Assembly (NCBI GenBank): GCA_030374735.1 | Contig: JASCIV010000702.1 | Coordinates: forward strand, 1 to 13,923 | DNA from: Gracilaria caudata | Lineage: Eukaryota > Rhodophyta > Florideophyceae > Gracilariales > Gracilariaceae | Length of the DNA: 13,923 nucleotides | Reading direction: 5' to 3' | In this document: piece after piece, positions 1-6,181 of the stretch | How positions within the stretch are numbered: the first letter of the stretch is position 1 | Layout: every line of letters begins with the position of its first letter | Notes under the pieces: generated by a model | Told to the model about the DNA's origin: nothing | What the model saw: the letters and a program-made list of their open reading frames with translations, nothing else | Databases searched by the model: none | Program-made: the position numbers and the translations under genes

Positions 1-557
1 CCCGCCACCCATGTGAGTACGCGCCCGCGTTCTACCTTCGTACCGTGAGAACGCCACGCCGCACGCGCCACACACACACACACCTGCGTGTGCTCGTGTG
101 CTCGCGTTTGCGCGCTGGAGGCGTTTCACGAAACGGTTCCGCCTCCGCGTCTCGCGTGCGCGTCGTCCGTTGCAGCTGACAGGCTGGCCGAAACGCGCGT
201 GCGCGCGCGCAACGCCACCGGTTCACGCGTGCCGCGCTGCAATTGGTCACGTTTTGGCGCACTGCAGCTCGGCTGTGCACACGTCGAGCACAACGCCGCT
301 GTTCGCGGCCGCGTGTTTTTGTGCGTGCAGCAGACAACTTCCACGCTGGCCATTCACTCAATGGCCCCCCCAGTTGTGCTTGCTAACCGGCAGCTCGCCG
401 AGCTCGCATGTTTCACGCTCGTACCCCCTCGTGCGTATAAAGCCACCCCCCTCCACCGCTTGCGTCTCCCGCCACCTTTGTTGCTGCTGCTGCCGCTGCT
501 GCTGCTGCCCCCCTTTTGCTCGTGCTCCTCGTGCACCTTCGTTCCGCCAGTGCCAAA
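1..557. promoter_or_regulatory. Upstream/promoter region of the malate dehydrogenase gene
   Basis: No convincing coding region is seen; long open frames here are by-products of GC-rich, stop-poor sequence. A CA dinucleotide run lies at about 69-83. An inverted CCAAT box (ATTGG) is at 242-246. A TATA box (TATAAAG) lies at 436-442 and a CTG-rich pyrimidine-biased tract at about 478-507, probably in the 5' UTR. Bases 10-15 read ATGTGA, the same ATG-stop ending used by the two genes that meet near 1600, so the left edge might hold the last codons of an upstream + strand gene; too little is present to decide. Confidence 0.5.
436..442 (+). promoter_or_regulatory. TATA box of the malate dehydrogenase gene
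   Basis: TATAAAG stands out in a very GC-rich setting. If transcription starts about 30 bp downstream, the first ATG met is the one at 558, with no upstream ATG between, which supports that start codon. Position and match are seen; function is inferred. Confidence 0.55.
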
Positions 558-1559
558 ATGTGTCGGCCTCAACAGCTCAAACCCACGCTCACCGTGTGCG
601 TGTCCGGCGCCGCCGGCCAAATTGCGTACAGTCTGCTGCCGCTCATCGCGCGCGGCGACGTGTTTGGGCGCGACCAGCCCATCGAGCTGCGTCTGCTCGA
701 AATCAAGCCCGCGCTGGACGCGCTGCAGGGCGTGGTGATGGAGCTGCACGACTGCGCGTTTCCGCTTCTGCGCGCCGTCGTGCAGACTCATGACCCCATG
801 GTGGCGTTCCAACACGCCGACGTGACGGTGCTGGCGGGCTCGTTCCCGCGACGCGCCGGCATGGAACGCAGGGACCTGATCGCGAAGAACGTGAGCATCT
901 TCAAGGCGCAGGGGCGCGCGCTGGACCGCGTGGCGCGCAAAAACGTGAAGGTGCTGGTGGTGGGCAACCCGGCCAACACCAACGCGCTGGTGCTGAGCCA
1001 GTTCGCACCGTCCATCCCGAAACGCAACATCACCGCGCTCACGCGACTGGACCACAACCGCGCAGAGGCGCAGCTGGCGCTGCGCACGGGCGCGAGCGTG
1101 CAGCAGGTGCGCGGCGTGAGCATCTGGGGCAACCACTCCAGCACGCAGTACCCGCACGTGCTGCACGCCAGCGTGAACGGGCAGCCGGCGCTGCAACAGC
1201 TGGGCGGGCCGCAGGCGGTGGCGCGCAGCTTCATCCCGTGCGTGCAGACGCGCGGCGCGGCGGTGCTCAACGCGCGCGGCTTCTCGTCGGCCATGTCGGC
1301 GGCAAACGCGATTGGCGACCATCTGAGAAGCTGGCTGGTGGGCGACGCGCGCATTGTGAGCATGGCGGTGGCTAGTGACGGCAGCTACGACGTGAAGGAG
1401 GGCGTTTATTTCTCGTTTCCCGTGCGCTGCGTGGGCGGCGGCGAGTATGAGATTGTGCAGGGCGTGCAGCTGGACGAGTTTTCGCGCAAGTACGTGTCGG
1501 CCAGCACGGAGGAGCTGTTCGCCGAGCGACAGGAGGCGCTCGAGCTATGCGCCATGTGA
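558..1559 (+). CDS. Malate dehydrogenase, cytosolic type (NAD-dependent)
   Basis: Interconverts malate and oxaloacetate with NAD(H), probably in the cytosol. The start is the first ATG after the TATA box (context AAAATG) and gives 333 residues, close to the usual length of about 334 for cytosolic MDH. The nucleotide-binding loop GAAGQI is at residues 17-22. The acidic residue at the end of the second strand, which favours NAD, is Glu48 where animal cytosolic enzymes have Asp. Substrate arginines are in place: Arg98 and Arg104 in the mobile loop (PRRAGMER) and Arg168 (LDHNRA). The catalytic pair is Asp165 and His193 (GNHSSTQYP), with the family's 28-residue spacing. NPANTN begins at 137. No transit peptide or peroxisomal tail is seen. 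The stop lies in the first of four 16-bp tandem repeats, and the convergent NDUFA6-like gene ends 55 bp away. Confidence 0.95.
   Translation: MCRPQQLKPTLTVCVSGAAGQIAYSLLPLIARGDVFGRDQPIELRLLEIKPALDALQGVVMELHDCAFPLLRAVVQTHDPMVAFQHADVTVLAGSFPRRAGMERRDLIAKNVSIFKAQGRALDRVARKNVKVLVVGNPANTNALVLSQFAPSIPKRNITALTRLDHNRAEAQLALRTGASVQQVRGVSIWGNHSSTQYPHVLHASVNGQPALQQLGGPQAVARSFIPCVQTRGAAVLNARGFSSAMSAANAIGDHLRSWLVGDARIVSMAVASDGSYDVKEGVYFSFPVRCVGGGEYEIVQGVQLDEFSRKYVSASTEELFAERQEALELCAM
1405..1410 (-). terminator. Candidate poly(A) signal for the NDUFA6-like gene inside MDH
   Basis: TTTATT on the + strand reads AATAAA on the minus strand, 205 bp beyond the NDUFA6-like stop and antisense to the malate dehydrogenase codons for VYF. 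It could be chance, as it lies in coding sequence. Confidence 0.3.
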
Positions 1560-1608
1560 GCTGTGCGCCATGTGAGCTGTGCGCCATGTGAGCTGTGCGC
1601 CATGTGAG
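1545..1608. repeat. 16-bp tandem repeat, four copies, overlapping the MDH stop
   Basis: Four adjacent 16-bp units start at 1545, 1561, 1577 and 1593 and follow CTGTGCGCCATGTGAG; the first has A for G at its third position. Each carries ATGTGA. The first unit supplies the actual malate dehydrogenase stop (1557-1559). The fourth is exactly 48 bp downstream and therefore in the same reading frame, so it would give the same final residues and stop. This suggests expansion from one terminal unit. Confidence 0.95.
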
Positions 1609-1621
1609 CTGAGCTCACATG
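1601..1621. repeat. Palindrome holding mirror-image stop codons
   Basis: Arms CATGTGAGCT (1601-1610) and AGCTCACATG (1612-1621) are perfect reverse complements around one central base. The stop of the minus-strand NDUFA6-like gene (1615-1617) lies in the right arm. Its mirror position, 1605-1607, is the TGA of the fourth 16-bp unit, in frame with malate dehydrogenase. It could be a bidirectional 3'-end element or the scar of an inverted duplication; function is unknown. Confidence 0.9.
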
Positions 1622-2304
1622 AGCGCGCACTGCGAGGAGGCGTTGCTGTTGCGACGCAGTTGCTCGTTTGTAAATAAGTTGTGTTGTAGAGCAAACGTCT
1701 CGAACTTGGCGGCTTCGTCGCGCTTCCATTTCTCGTACATGGCCCACGTGATGAGCTCATTGGGCACCACGCCGCGCGCGCGCCACGCCGCCAACAACAG
1801 CTCCTTGTGGTGCTGCTGCTGCTGCTGCGGCGACTGCTGCTGCTGCTGCTCCTGCTGCAGCGCGTTGCGTTGCGCCTGCTCGCGCTTCACCTTTTCCGCG
1901 AAGCGCAGAATGTAGCCGTAGATGTGGTGACGCCCCTTCCACTGCTCGCGGATCTCGCGCAGCTCCTGCGCGCCCTTGAACACCAACATGTCCACAATCT
2001 TGGCGTCGGTGACGCTGGCGTGGCGTTCAAACAGCTCGCGAATGGTGCGACGCACAAACAACTCGTCCTCCACAATGTTGAAGTTGTTGCGCATGTTGGG
2101 CAACTCGCGCAGCGCGGCGCGATACAGGCGCGTGGCGTTGCGCGACGCTTGGGAGAGAGAGGCGGACAGCGCGGTGGCGTCCTCGCCGCTGCCGCCCGTG
2201 TCGGTGTAGTGCACGTGGTCCATGCGCACGCCGGCCACGGTGGGCGCGCGCGCGCGCGGCGCGTGCGTGGAGAGCGCGCGAGAGAGCGCGGGCAGACGCG
2301 ACAT
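1615..2304 (-). CDS. NDUFA6/B14-like mitochondrial complex I LYR subunit with long C-terminal extension
   Basis: An accessory subunit of respiratory complex I on the matrix side. Residues about 54-130 match the family: the LYR motif is at 60-62 (RLYRAALRELPN), followed by ASVTDAKIVDMLVFKGAQEL and QWKGRHHIYGY, the conserved VTD...VD.LV.KG...L region of NDUFA6. The chosen start gives 229 residues and a basic, Ser/Ala/Arg-rich N terminus lacking acids, typical of a mitochondrial presequence. An in-frame ATG at 2532 would add 76 residues, but that stretch crosses a 13-base homopolymer and looks non-coding. Beyond about residue 140 there is an unusual tail: a charged helix, a glutamine-rich tract (150-165), then about 60 residues with AMYEKWKRDEAAKFETF. 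The family normally ends near 130 residues. It is convergent with MDH and divergent from DAD1. Confidence 0.88.
   Translation of the reverse strand: MSRLPALSRALSTHAPRARAPTVAGVRMDHVHYTDTGGSGEDATALSASLSQASRNATRLYRAALRELPNMRNNFNIVEDELFVRRTIRELFERHASVTDAKIVDMLVFKGAQELREIREQWKGRHHIYGYILRFAEKVKREQAQRNALQQEQQQQQSPQQQQQHHKELLLAAWRARGVVPNELITWAMYEKWKRDEAAKFETFALQHNLFTNEQLRRNSNASSQCALM
1811..1860. repeat. CTG/CAG trinucleotide microsatellite in the NDUFA6-like gene
   Basis: Interrupted runs of CTG on the + strand read as CAG on the coding strand. They encode the glutamine tract, broken by glutamate, serine and proline. Such tracts change length easily; this one separates the conserved LYR domain from the C-terminal extension. 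Confidence 0.85.
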
Positions 2305-2690
2305 GTTTTTCGGGCGCGTTTGCGGATCGCGATCGATGGGGAAGGCGACGGGCGCGCGCGCTGTGCTCGCGGCGATGGATTGGGCGCGCGGGGCTGCGCT
2401 GCGAGGAGGGTGGGGGGGGGGGGGATGGCGTTGAACACCACAAACAAGTGGCGGCTTTTTTGGTTCTGTTTGGCGCGGCGCGGTGTGTATTTGTGTGCCG
2501 TGCCCACGATGCCACGCGCACACGTGCACCATATCGGAGCGCGTGAGTCAGTCAACGTCGGCTGTGGACGTTCGTTGTCATCTGTGCTGCGGCTCAACGC
2601 GTCGCCGCCATCGTCATCGACGCATTGATCGCGCCGCCGTCACCGCCGCCTCCCCCATCCTCCCCCATTCCCCCCTCTCCATCGAGCGCC
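2305..2690. promoter_or_regulatory. Shared divergent promoter region, NDUFA6-like / DAD1
   Basis: The 386 bp between the two start codons must hold both promoters. No TATA box is seen in either direction. Visible candidates are a G run (13 bases, 2412-2424), a CACGTG box (2521-2526), a TGAGTCA AP-1/Gcn4-type heptamer (2544-2550) and C-rich pyrimidine blocks just before the DAD1 ATG (about 2652-2680). The motif matches are direct; their use is inference. No separate gene is seen here. Confidence 0.5.
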
Positions 2691-3038
2691 ATGTCGTCGT
2701 CGTCGGTGATCCGCGACGTGTTCCACGCCTACCGCCAGCACGTGCCGCGCGAGCTGCAGATCATCGACGTGTTCCTCGCGCACACCTTTGTCACCGCGCT
2801 CGTGCAGCTGCTGTACATGGCGCTCGTGGGCTCCTTCCCCTACAACTCGTTTCTGGGCGGCTTTCTGTCCACCATCGGCGTGTTCGTGCTCACCGTCTCG
2901 TTGCGCATGCAACTCAACCCCGTCAACACGCGCGACAAGCGCAACCGCTGGCGCGCGCTCAGCAAGCGCCGCGCGTACGTGGACTGGCTGCTGTGCAACC
3001 TCATGCTGCACACCGCCGTGCTCAACTTTCTCGGCTAG
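2691..3038 (+). CDS. DAD1: DAD1/OST2 subunit of oligosaccharyltransferase
   Basis: A small integral ER-membrane subunit of the oligosaccharyltransferase complex, which moves the lipid-linked glycan to Asn in nascent proteins. The first in-frame ATG gives 115 residues, against about 113 in animals. Hydrophobic helices lie at about 26-48, 53-75 and 96-113. Family signatures are FPYNSFLGGFLSTIG (49-63), LRMQLNP (71-77), the RAYVDWL block (94-100) and the C-terminal LNFLG. The gene is intronless. It converges on ALG14, with only 11 bp between the two stops, and shares an upstream region with the NDUFA6-like gene. A poly(A)-like AATAAA lies 75 bp past the stop, inside the ALG14 coding region. Confidence 0.96.
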   Translation: MSSSSVIRDVFHAYRQHVPRELQIIDVFLAHTFVTALVQLLYMALVGSFPYNSFLGGFLSTIGVFVLTVSLRMQLNPVNTRDKRNRWRALSKRRAYVDWLLCNLMLHTAVLNFLG

Positions 3039-3054
3039 CTAAGCTATAGCTAGC
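3034..3054. repeat. Palindrome holding both stops of DAD1 and ALG14
   Basis: Arms GCTAGCTA (3034-3041) and TAGCTAGC (3047-3054) are perfect reverse complements around AGCTA. The DAD1 stop TAG (3036-3038) and the ALG14 stop TAG (3050-3052, minus strand) occupy exactly mirrored positions, so both genes end in GCTAGCTA. It repeats the design seen at 1601-1621 with a different sequence. Confidence 0.92.
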
Positions 3055-3766
3055 ACAGTCTGCCGTAGAACTCGCACAGCGCGTAGCGTCGTTTGAGCGG
3101 CGCCCACTGCACAATAAAGCGATCGGCAAACAGCAGCAACACGCGTCCGGACACACTGAGCGAGTTCACTCTCGCAAAGCTCTCCACAAACACCACGCGC
3201 CCCTCGCAGCGTCGCAACACGCGCATCACAAACGTGGCCGTCGCCACCACCGCCGCGTTCGCCGGCCCGTTGCACAGCACCAGCGTCGGGCGTTCTCGCC
3301 ACACCAGCGTCAGCGCCGCGCACAGCGCGCGCAACACGCTCAGCACGCTGCTCGCCGCGCCCTCGCCCACCTCCCTCGCGCGCGGCATCACGCAAAAGCG
3401 CATCGCTCCCCCACCGCCACCGCCGGCGCCGGCGCGGTGCGTGGCAAGCGCCTTGCGTCGCGAGTGCGCGTCCGTCTCGCCCACCACGTACACCAAGCGC
3501 CGCGCGCGTCGCGTCGGTAACCACTCCGTCAGCATGGACAGCATCTCCGCCGTATGTCCGCCCGAGCCCAGCACCACCAACACCGTCCCCCCCTCGCGCA
3601 CATCCGCGCCGCTGCGCGTCGCGCCGGGCGAGTCTCGCAAGATGATGCGCCGTCGCCGCGCGCGGATCGCGCGTAGCAGCAGCAACGCGCGCGCGAGCAA
3701 CGCGCTCAGCACAGCGAACGAAAGCAGCGTCAGTGCGCGTAGCGCTTGCGCAACGTGCGCCACCAT
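3050..3766 (-). CDS. ALG14: ALG14, membrane subunit of UDP-GlcNAc transferase
   Basis: ALG14 anchors the catalytic partner ALG13 to the cytosolic face of the ER; together they add the second GlcNAc to dolichol-PP-GlcNAc in N-glycan assembly. The protein has 238 residues from the first ATG (context CACCATTG on the + strand). A single N-terminal membrane segment lies at about 11-33, followed by a basic stretch. The conserved glycine-rich loop GSGGHTAE is at 67-74, followed by PRAREV (128-133), LCNGP (164-168), VFVESFARVNSLSVSGR (192-208) and FIVQW (217-221), all in family order. A glycine run (115-120) is lineage-specific. It is convergent with DAD1, another N-glycosylation gene, and divergent from the kelch gene. 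Confidence 0.95.
   Translation of the reverse strand: MVAHVAQALRALTLLSFAVLSALLARALLLLRAIRARRRRIILRDSPGATRSGADVREGGTVLVVLGSGGHTAEMLSMLTEWLPTRRARRLVYVVGETDAHSRRKALATHRAGAGGGGGGAMRFCVMPRAREVGEGAASSVLSVLRALCAALTLVWRERPTLVLCNGPANAAVVATATFVMRVLRRCEGRVVFVESFARVNSLSVSGRVLLLFADRFIVQWAPLKRRYALCEFYGRLC
3113..3118 (+). terminator. Candidate poly(A) signal for DAD1 inside ALG14
   Basis: AATAAA occurs 75 bp after the DAD1 stop in otherwise GC-rich sequence, antisense to the end of ALG14. If used, the DAD1 mRNA overlaps the ALG14 coding region. The hexamer is seen; its use is inferred. Confidence 0.45.
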
Positions 3767-4083
3767 TGTGTGTTTTTTTTCTTTTTGTCTCTCGCCAACA
3801 ACACACCGCTCGCGCGCCACACGGCGTGGATCCCCCCCCCCCCCCCGCGCCCGTCGGCCGTGCTGTCACTGCAAGCGCGCGCGCTTACCAGCGGCGTTTG
3901 GGTGCGTCTCGCTCGCTCGCTCGCTCGCTCGGCCGCGACGCCACGCGCCACTCCGGCGCGCCGGGGGGCAGAAAGTGGCGCGCCCGCGATCGCGCGCGCG
4001 CTGTATCGAGAAACAAACAACGCGGCACGCCGCACAGCTGGCGTGCGCGCCTTGTCGCCGCCCACTCGCCAGCCTCCTTTTTT

Positions 4084-4090
4084 TTTTATA
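4084..4090 (-). promoter_or_regulatory. Possible TATA box for ALG14
   Basis: The + strand T run followed by ATA gives TATAAAA on the minus strand, one of few AT-rich words in the interval. Use would imply a 5' UTR of about 290 bases. Confidence 0.3.
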
Positions 4091-4107
4091 CACAGATACG
4101 CGGCGGC

Positions 4108-4143
4108 GCGCGCACGTGCAGTGCACGTTGTGCACGTGCGCGC
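4108..4143. repeat. Inverted repeat, 13-bp arms, with two CACGTG boxes
   Basis: GCGCGCACGTGCA (4108-4120) and TGCACGTGCGCGC (4131-4143) are perfect reverse complements with a 10-bp spacer. Each arm holds a CACGTG box (4113-4118 and 4133-4138), a known bHLH/bZIP target. It lies between divergent ALG14 and kelch genes. Confidence 0.8.
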
Positions 4144-4463
4144 ACGCGTGCGTACGCGCTTCGTATGTATCATGAAGGCAAAACACGCGCCGTGGTGATG
4201 GCGCGCCGCCACACTCAGTGTCGAGGCAAACGCGAGCGACGCGCCCATACATACGCAAAGCGCGCCAAAAAACGCTCCCGCACGCCCGCGTCGCGCGCGC
4301 TGGAGCGCGCAGCGTTGCTTTGGCGCGCGCGTTTATTGTGGCGTGGCGTGGCGTGGCGACGACACACGCGCTGGTTGCAATGCGTTGATAAACGGCGCAT
4401 GGCGCAGCCATGCCGTTCTTCCAACGAGCGCAAGCCGTTGCCTTGCCATAGCTCTGTGAAAGC

Positions 4464-5582
4464 ATGATGCGCCGTTGTTTCGCATTCGTCGTGACGCTGT
4501 TGGCGTTGACTCAGCCGGTGCGCGCCGTCCAGAAGCTCGCTCCAAAGGTAAAGTGTCTCGCTCTTCCCCCGCCAAAAACGCGCACCATCACTGACGCGAT
4601 CCATAAAAACTCTTCTGTATAGTTACTCGGCGCCAAATGGAAGTCGCACCGCTCATACCCGCTGCCCGTGTTCGAGGCGGCCGGCGGCGTGCTACGCACC
4701 TCGCCCGCCAATCACACGCTCATCATCGCCGGCGGCTATCTCTCCAACAGCGGTCTGCGCGCCACCACGGAGGTGCACGCGCTCTCGCTACAGTCGCCGC
4801 GCTCGCAATGGACGTCGCTCGCGCGCATGCCGCGCGCGCTCACGCACTGCGCACAGGCGCTGGTGAACGACACGCTGTATCTGTGCGGCGGATTTCTGGG
4901 CGCCGCGCCGGGACGCTCCATAAGCGACTGTGTGTCGTACTCGCTGTCCACCAACGCGTGGAGCTCGCTGCCGTCGCTGCCCATCGCCGTGGGCGGCGGC
5001 GCCATGGTGTACATCGCGCCGCTTCACGCGCTGTTCTACGCGGGCGGCATGCATCGCAAGCAGGGCTCGTGGGGCGGCACCGACATGGCGCACAGCTTTC
5101 TGCTTTCGCTGGATGAGGTGCACAACGGCTGGGTGAGAAAGGCGGACATGCCCAACCCGCGCAACCACATGGCGGCGGCGGTGGCGGCGTCGCGCTACCT
5201 GTTTCTGGGCGGGCAGCACTCGGCCGACGAGGAAGAAGGCAACCAGGCCACGCTCAACGAGTACGTGTACTGGCAGGACCGCTGGCTCACGCGCGCGCCG
5301 CTGCCGCAGCCGCTGGGGCACGTGGTGGCTAGCTCGCTGCCGTTCTGGAACGGCGTGCTGGTGCTGGGCGGCGTGCTGAACGGCCGCCGCCAGTCCAGCG
5401 CCATGTACTACTACGACGCGCGCGCGGACGGCTGGAGTAGCGTGGGCGCGCTGCCGCGCGCCGTGCAGAGCCCCGTGTGCGGCGTGTCGCACCGCCGCGT
5501 GTTCTGCTCGTCCGGGTTGGGCGCGCCGGGCGGCGCGCGCCAGAGCCATTACAGAGCGCTTACGCTGCCGCTGCCCGTTTGA
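4464..5582 (+). CDS. Secreted kelch-repeat beta-propeller protein, two exons
   Basis: Exon 1 is 4464-4547 and exon 2 is 4623-5582, joined in phase 0 to 347 residues. Exon 1 encodes almost only a signal peptide: MMRRC, a hydrophobic core FAFVVTLLAL, and a likely cleavage after residue 21 (VRA|VQ). The mature part has the kelch pattern of hydrophobic strand plus double glycine at about 65-66, 117-118, 169-170, 224-225 and 277-278, with a weaker last blade (a kelch/galactose-oxidase-like propeller). A second ATG directly follows the first. It is probably secreted or in the ER lumen; its neighbour ALG14 is an N-glycosylation gene. No enzymatic residues are recognised, so a binding role or a sialate-epimerase-like role cannot be separated. 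The stop lies at the sharp compositional boundary. Confidence 0.87.
4548..4622 (+). other. Spliceosomal intron of the kelch gene, 75 nt
   Basis: The intron begins GTAAAG and ends TCTGTATAG, with a branch-point-like ACTGAC at 4590-4595, 27 nt before the acceptor. It is more AT-rich than the exons. Its length is a multiple of three but it ends with an in-frame TAG, so retention would stop translation right after the signal peptide. Splicing joins the signal peptide to the propeller in frame. Confidence 0.85.
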
Positions 5583-6181
5583 ATGATTTGCAAACACAAA
5601 ATGTGTTCCAAATTTGTCTATAATTTCACCACTTGCGTACTTTTTGGAGTAAATTTATGGAGCACCTCCAATCTGTAGCCCTCCCTTTTCCTTGCAGTAC
5701 AAACACATGGAGTCTTCATGTGAAACTTCTGTATTTCTTCTTAGTTTCTTCACAACTCATTTTGTTTATCAAGAGTACTGTTAGTATACGCCCAGTATAC
5801 GTTGGCTCTTATTTCATAAACTAAACATAGGTCTTCAGCACTTCACGTGGCTGGTGCGACGCACACTTGATGCTGCTGCTCTGCAAAACATGTCGGAGCG
5901 ACACACAGCGAACAGAGATGCCCGCACTTCCGCTGAGAAAAAGTCCGAGGCTGCTTAAATACACAATCGAACTCACGCTGGCGCTGCTAAAATCTACAGT
6001 TCCGAAAAGCACGTACTGTATCTGTGGTCAAGTATGGACTAGGTGAAAACGGCTCAGCTCCAGTGCCCCCCCAGTGACTACAAGTGTAGCGAACGCTACC
6101 CTGGCCCAGCAAACACCACCAATCCCGGCTCTTCAGCCCCAAATGTCTACCAACATCATATCATGAACAATTGTTTGTTGC
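5583..6181. other. AT-richer spacer between the kelch and FMO genes
   Basis: This is the space between two convergent stops. A 6-bp-arm hairpin (AACACA, AAA, TGTGTT; 5593-5607) follows the kelch stop and may help form the 3' end, but no exact AATAAA is seen in the sense direction of either gene. Short open frames at 5633-5824 (+) and 5821-6012 (-) look like chance. No RNA gene was recognised. Confidence 0.5.

Larger units (their letters stand above)
3767..4463. promoter_or_regulatory. Divergent upstream region, ALG14 / kelch gene
   Basis: No credible gene is seen in these 697 bp. The region holds a T-rich stretch (3772-3786), a C run of 15 (3832-3846), six tandem CTCG units (3908-3931), a minus-strand TATAAAA box (read from 4090 down to 4084, about 320 bp before the ALG14 ATG), a large inverted repeat with two CACGTG boxes (4108-4143) and four tandem GTGGC units near 4338-4357. 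Alternating CG/GC tracts are frequent. Promoter roles follow from position only. Confidence 0.45.

Noticed and set aside
516..557. In-frame 14-residue N-terminal extension of MDH
   Set aside because: The extension begins with TTG, not ATG; the first ATG after the TATA box is at 558 and gives the usual family length.
88..793. Long + strand frames before and across the MDH start
   Set aside because: They are off-frame to MDH, arginine/cysteine-rich and caused by GC-rich, stop-poor DNA; the MDH frame has all catalytic residues.
1545..1608. Direct repeats resembling a CRISPR array
   Set aside because: The units are contiguous with no spacers, only 16 bp long, and the genome is eukaryotic.
2305..2532. 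Upstream ATG (2532) extending the NDUFA6-like protein by 76 residues
   Set aside because: The extension crosses a 13-base homopolymer and is low-complexity; the ATG at 2304 starts a presequence-like N terminus. Not fully excluded.
1807..2628. 273-residue + strand frame antisense to the NDUFA6-like gene
   Set aside because: It is a leucine/arginine-rich shadow of the minus-strand gene, which carries the conserved LYR and KG motifs.
3733..4467. Several long frames on both strands between ALG14 and the kelch gene
   Set aside because: They are arginine/alanine-rich and lie over CTCG, CG and homopolymer repeats; none resembles a protein family.
5633..6012. Two 63-residue frames in the kelch/FMO spacer
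   Set aside because: They are short, and the minus one begins with GTG; neither resembles a protein, and the AT-richer + one looks like UTR sequence. An alternative 3' exon was considered, but the FMO is complete without it.
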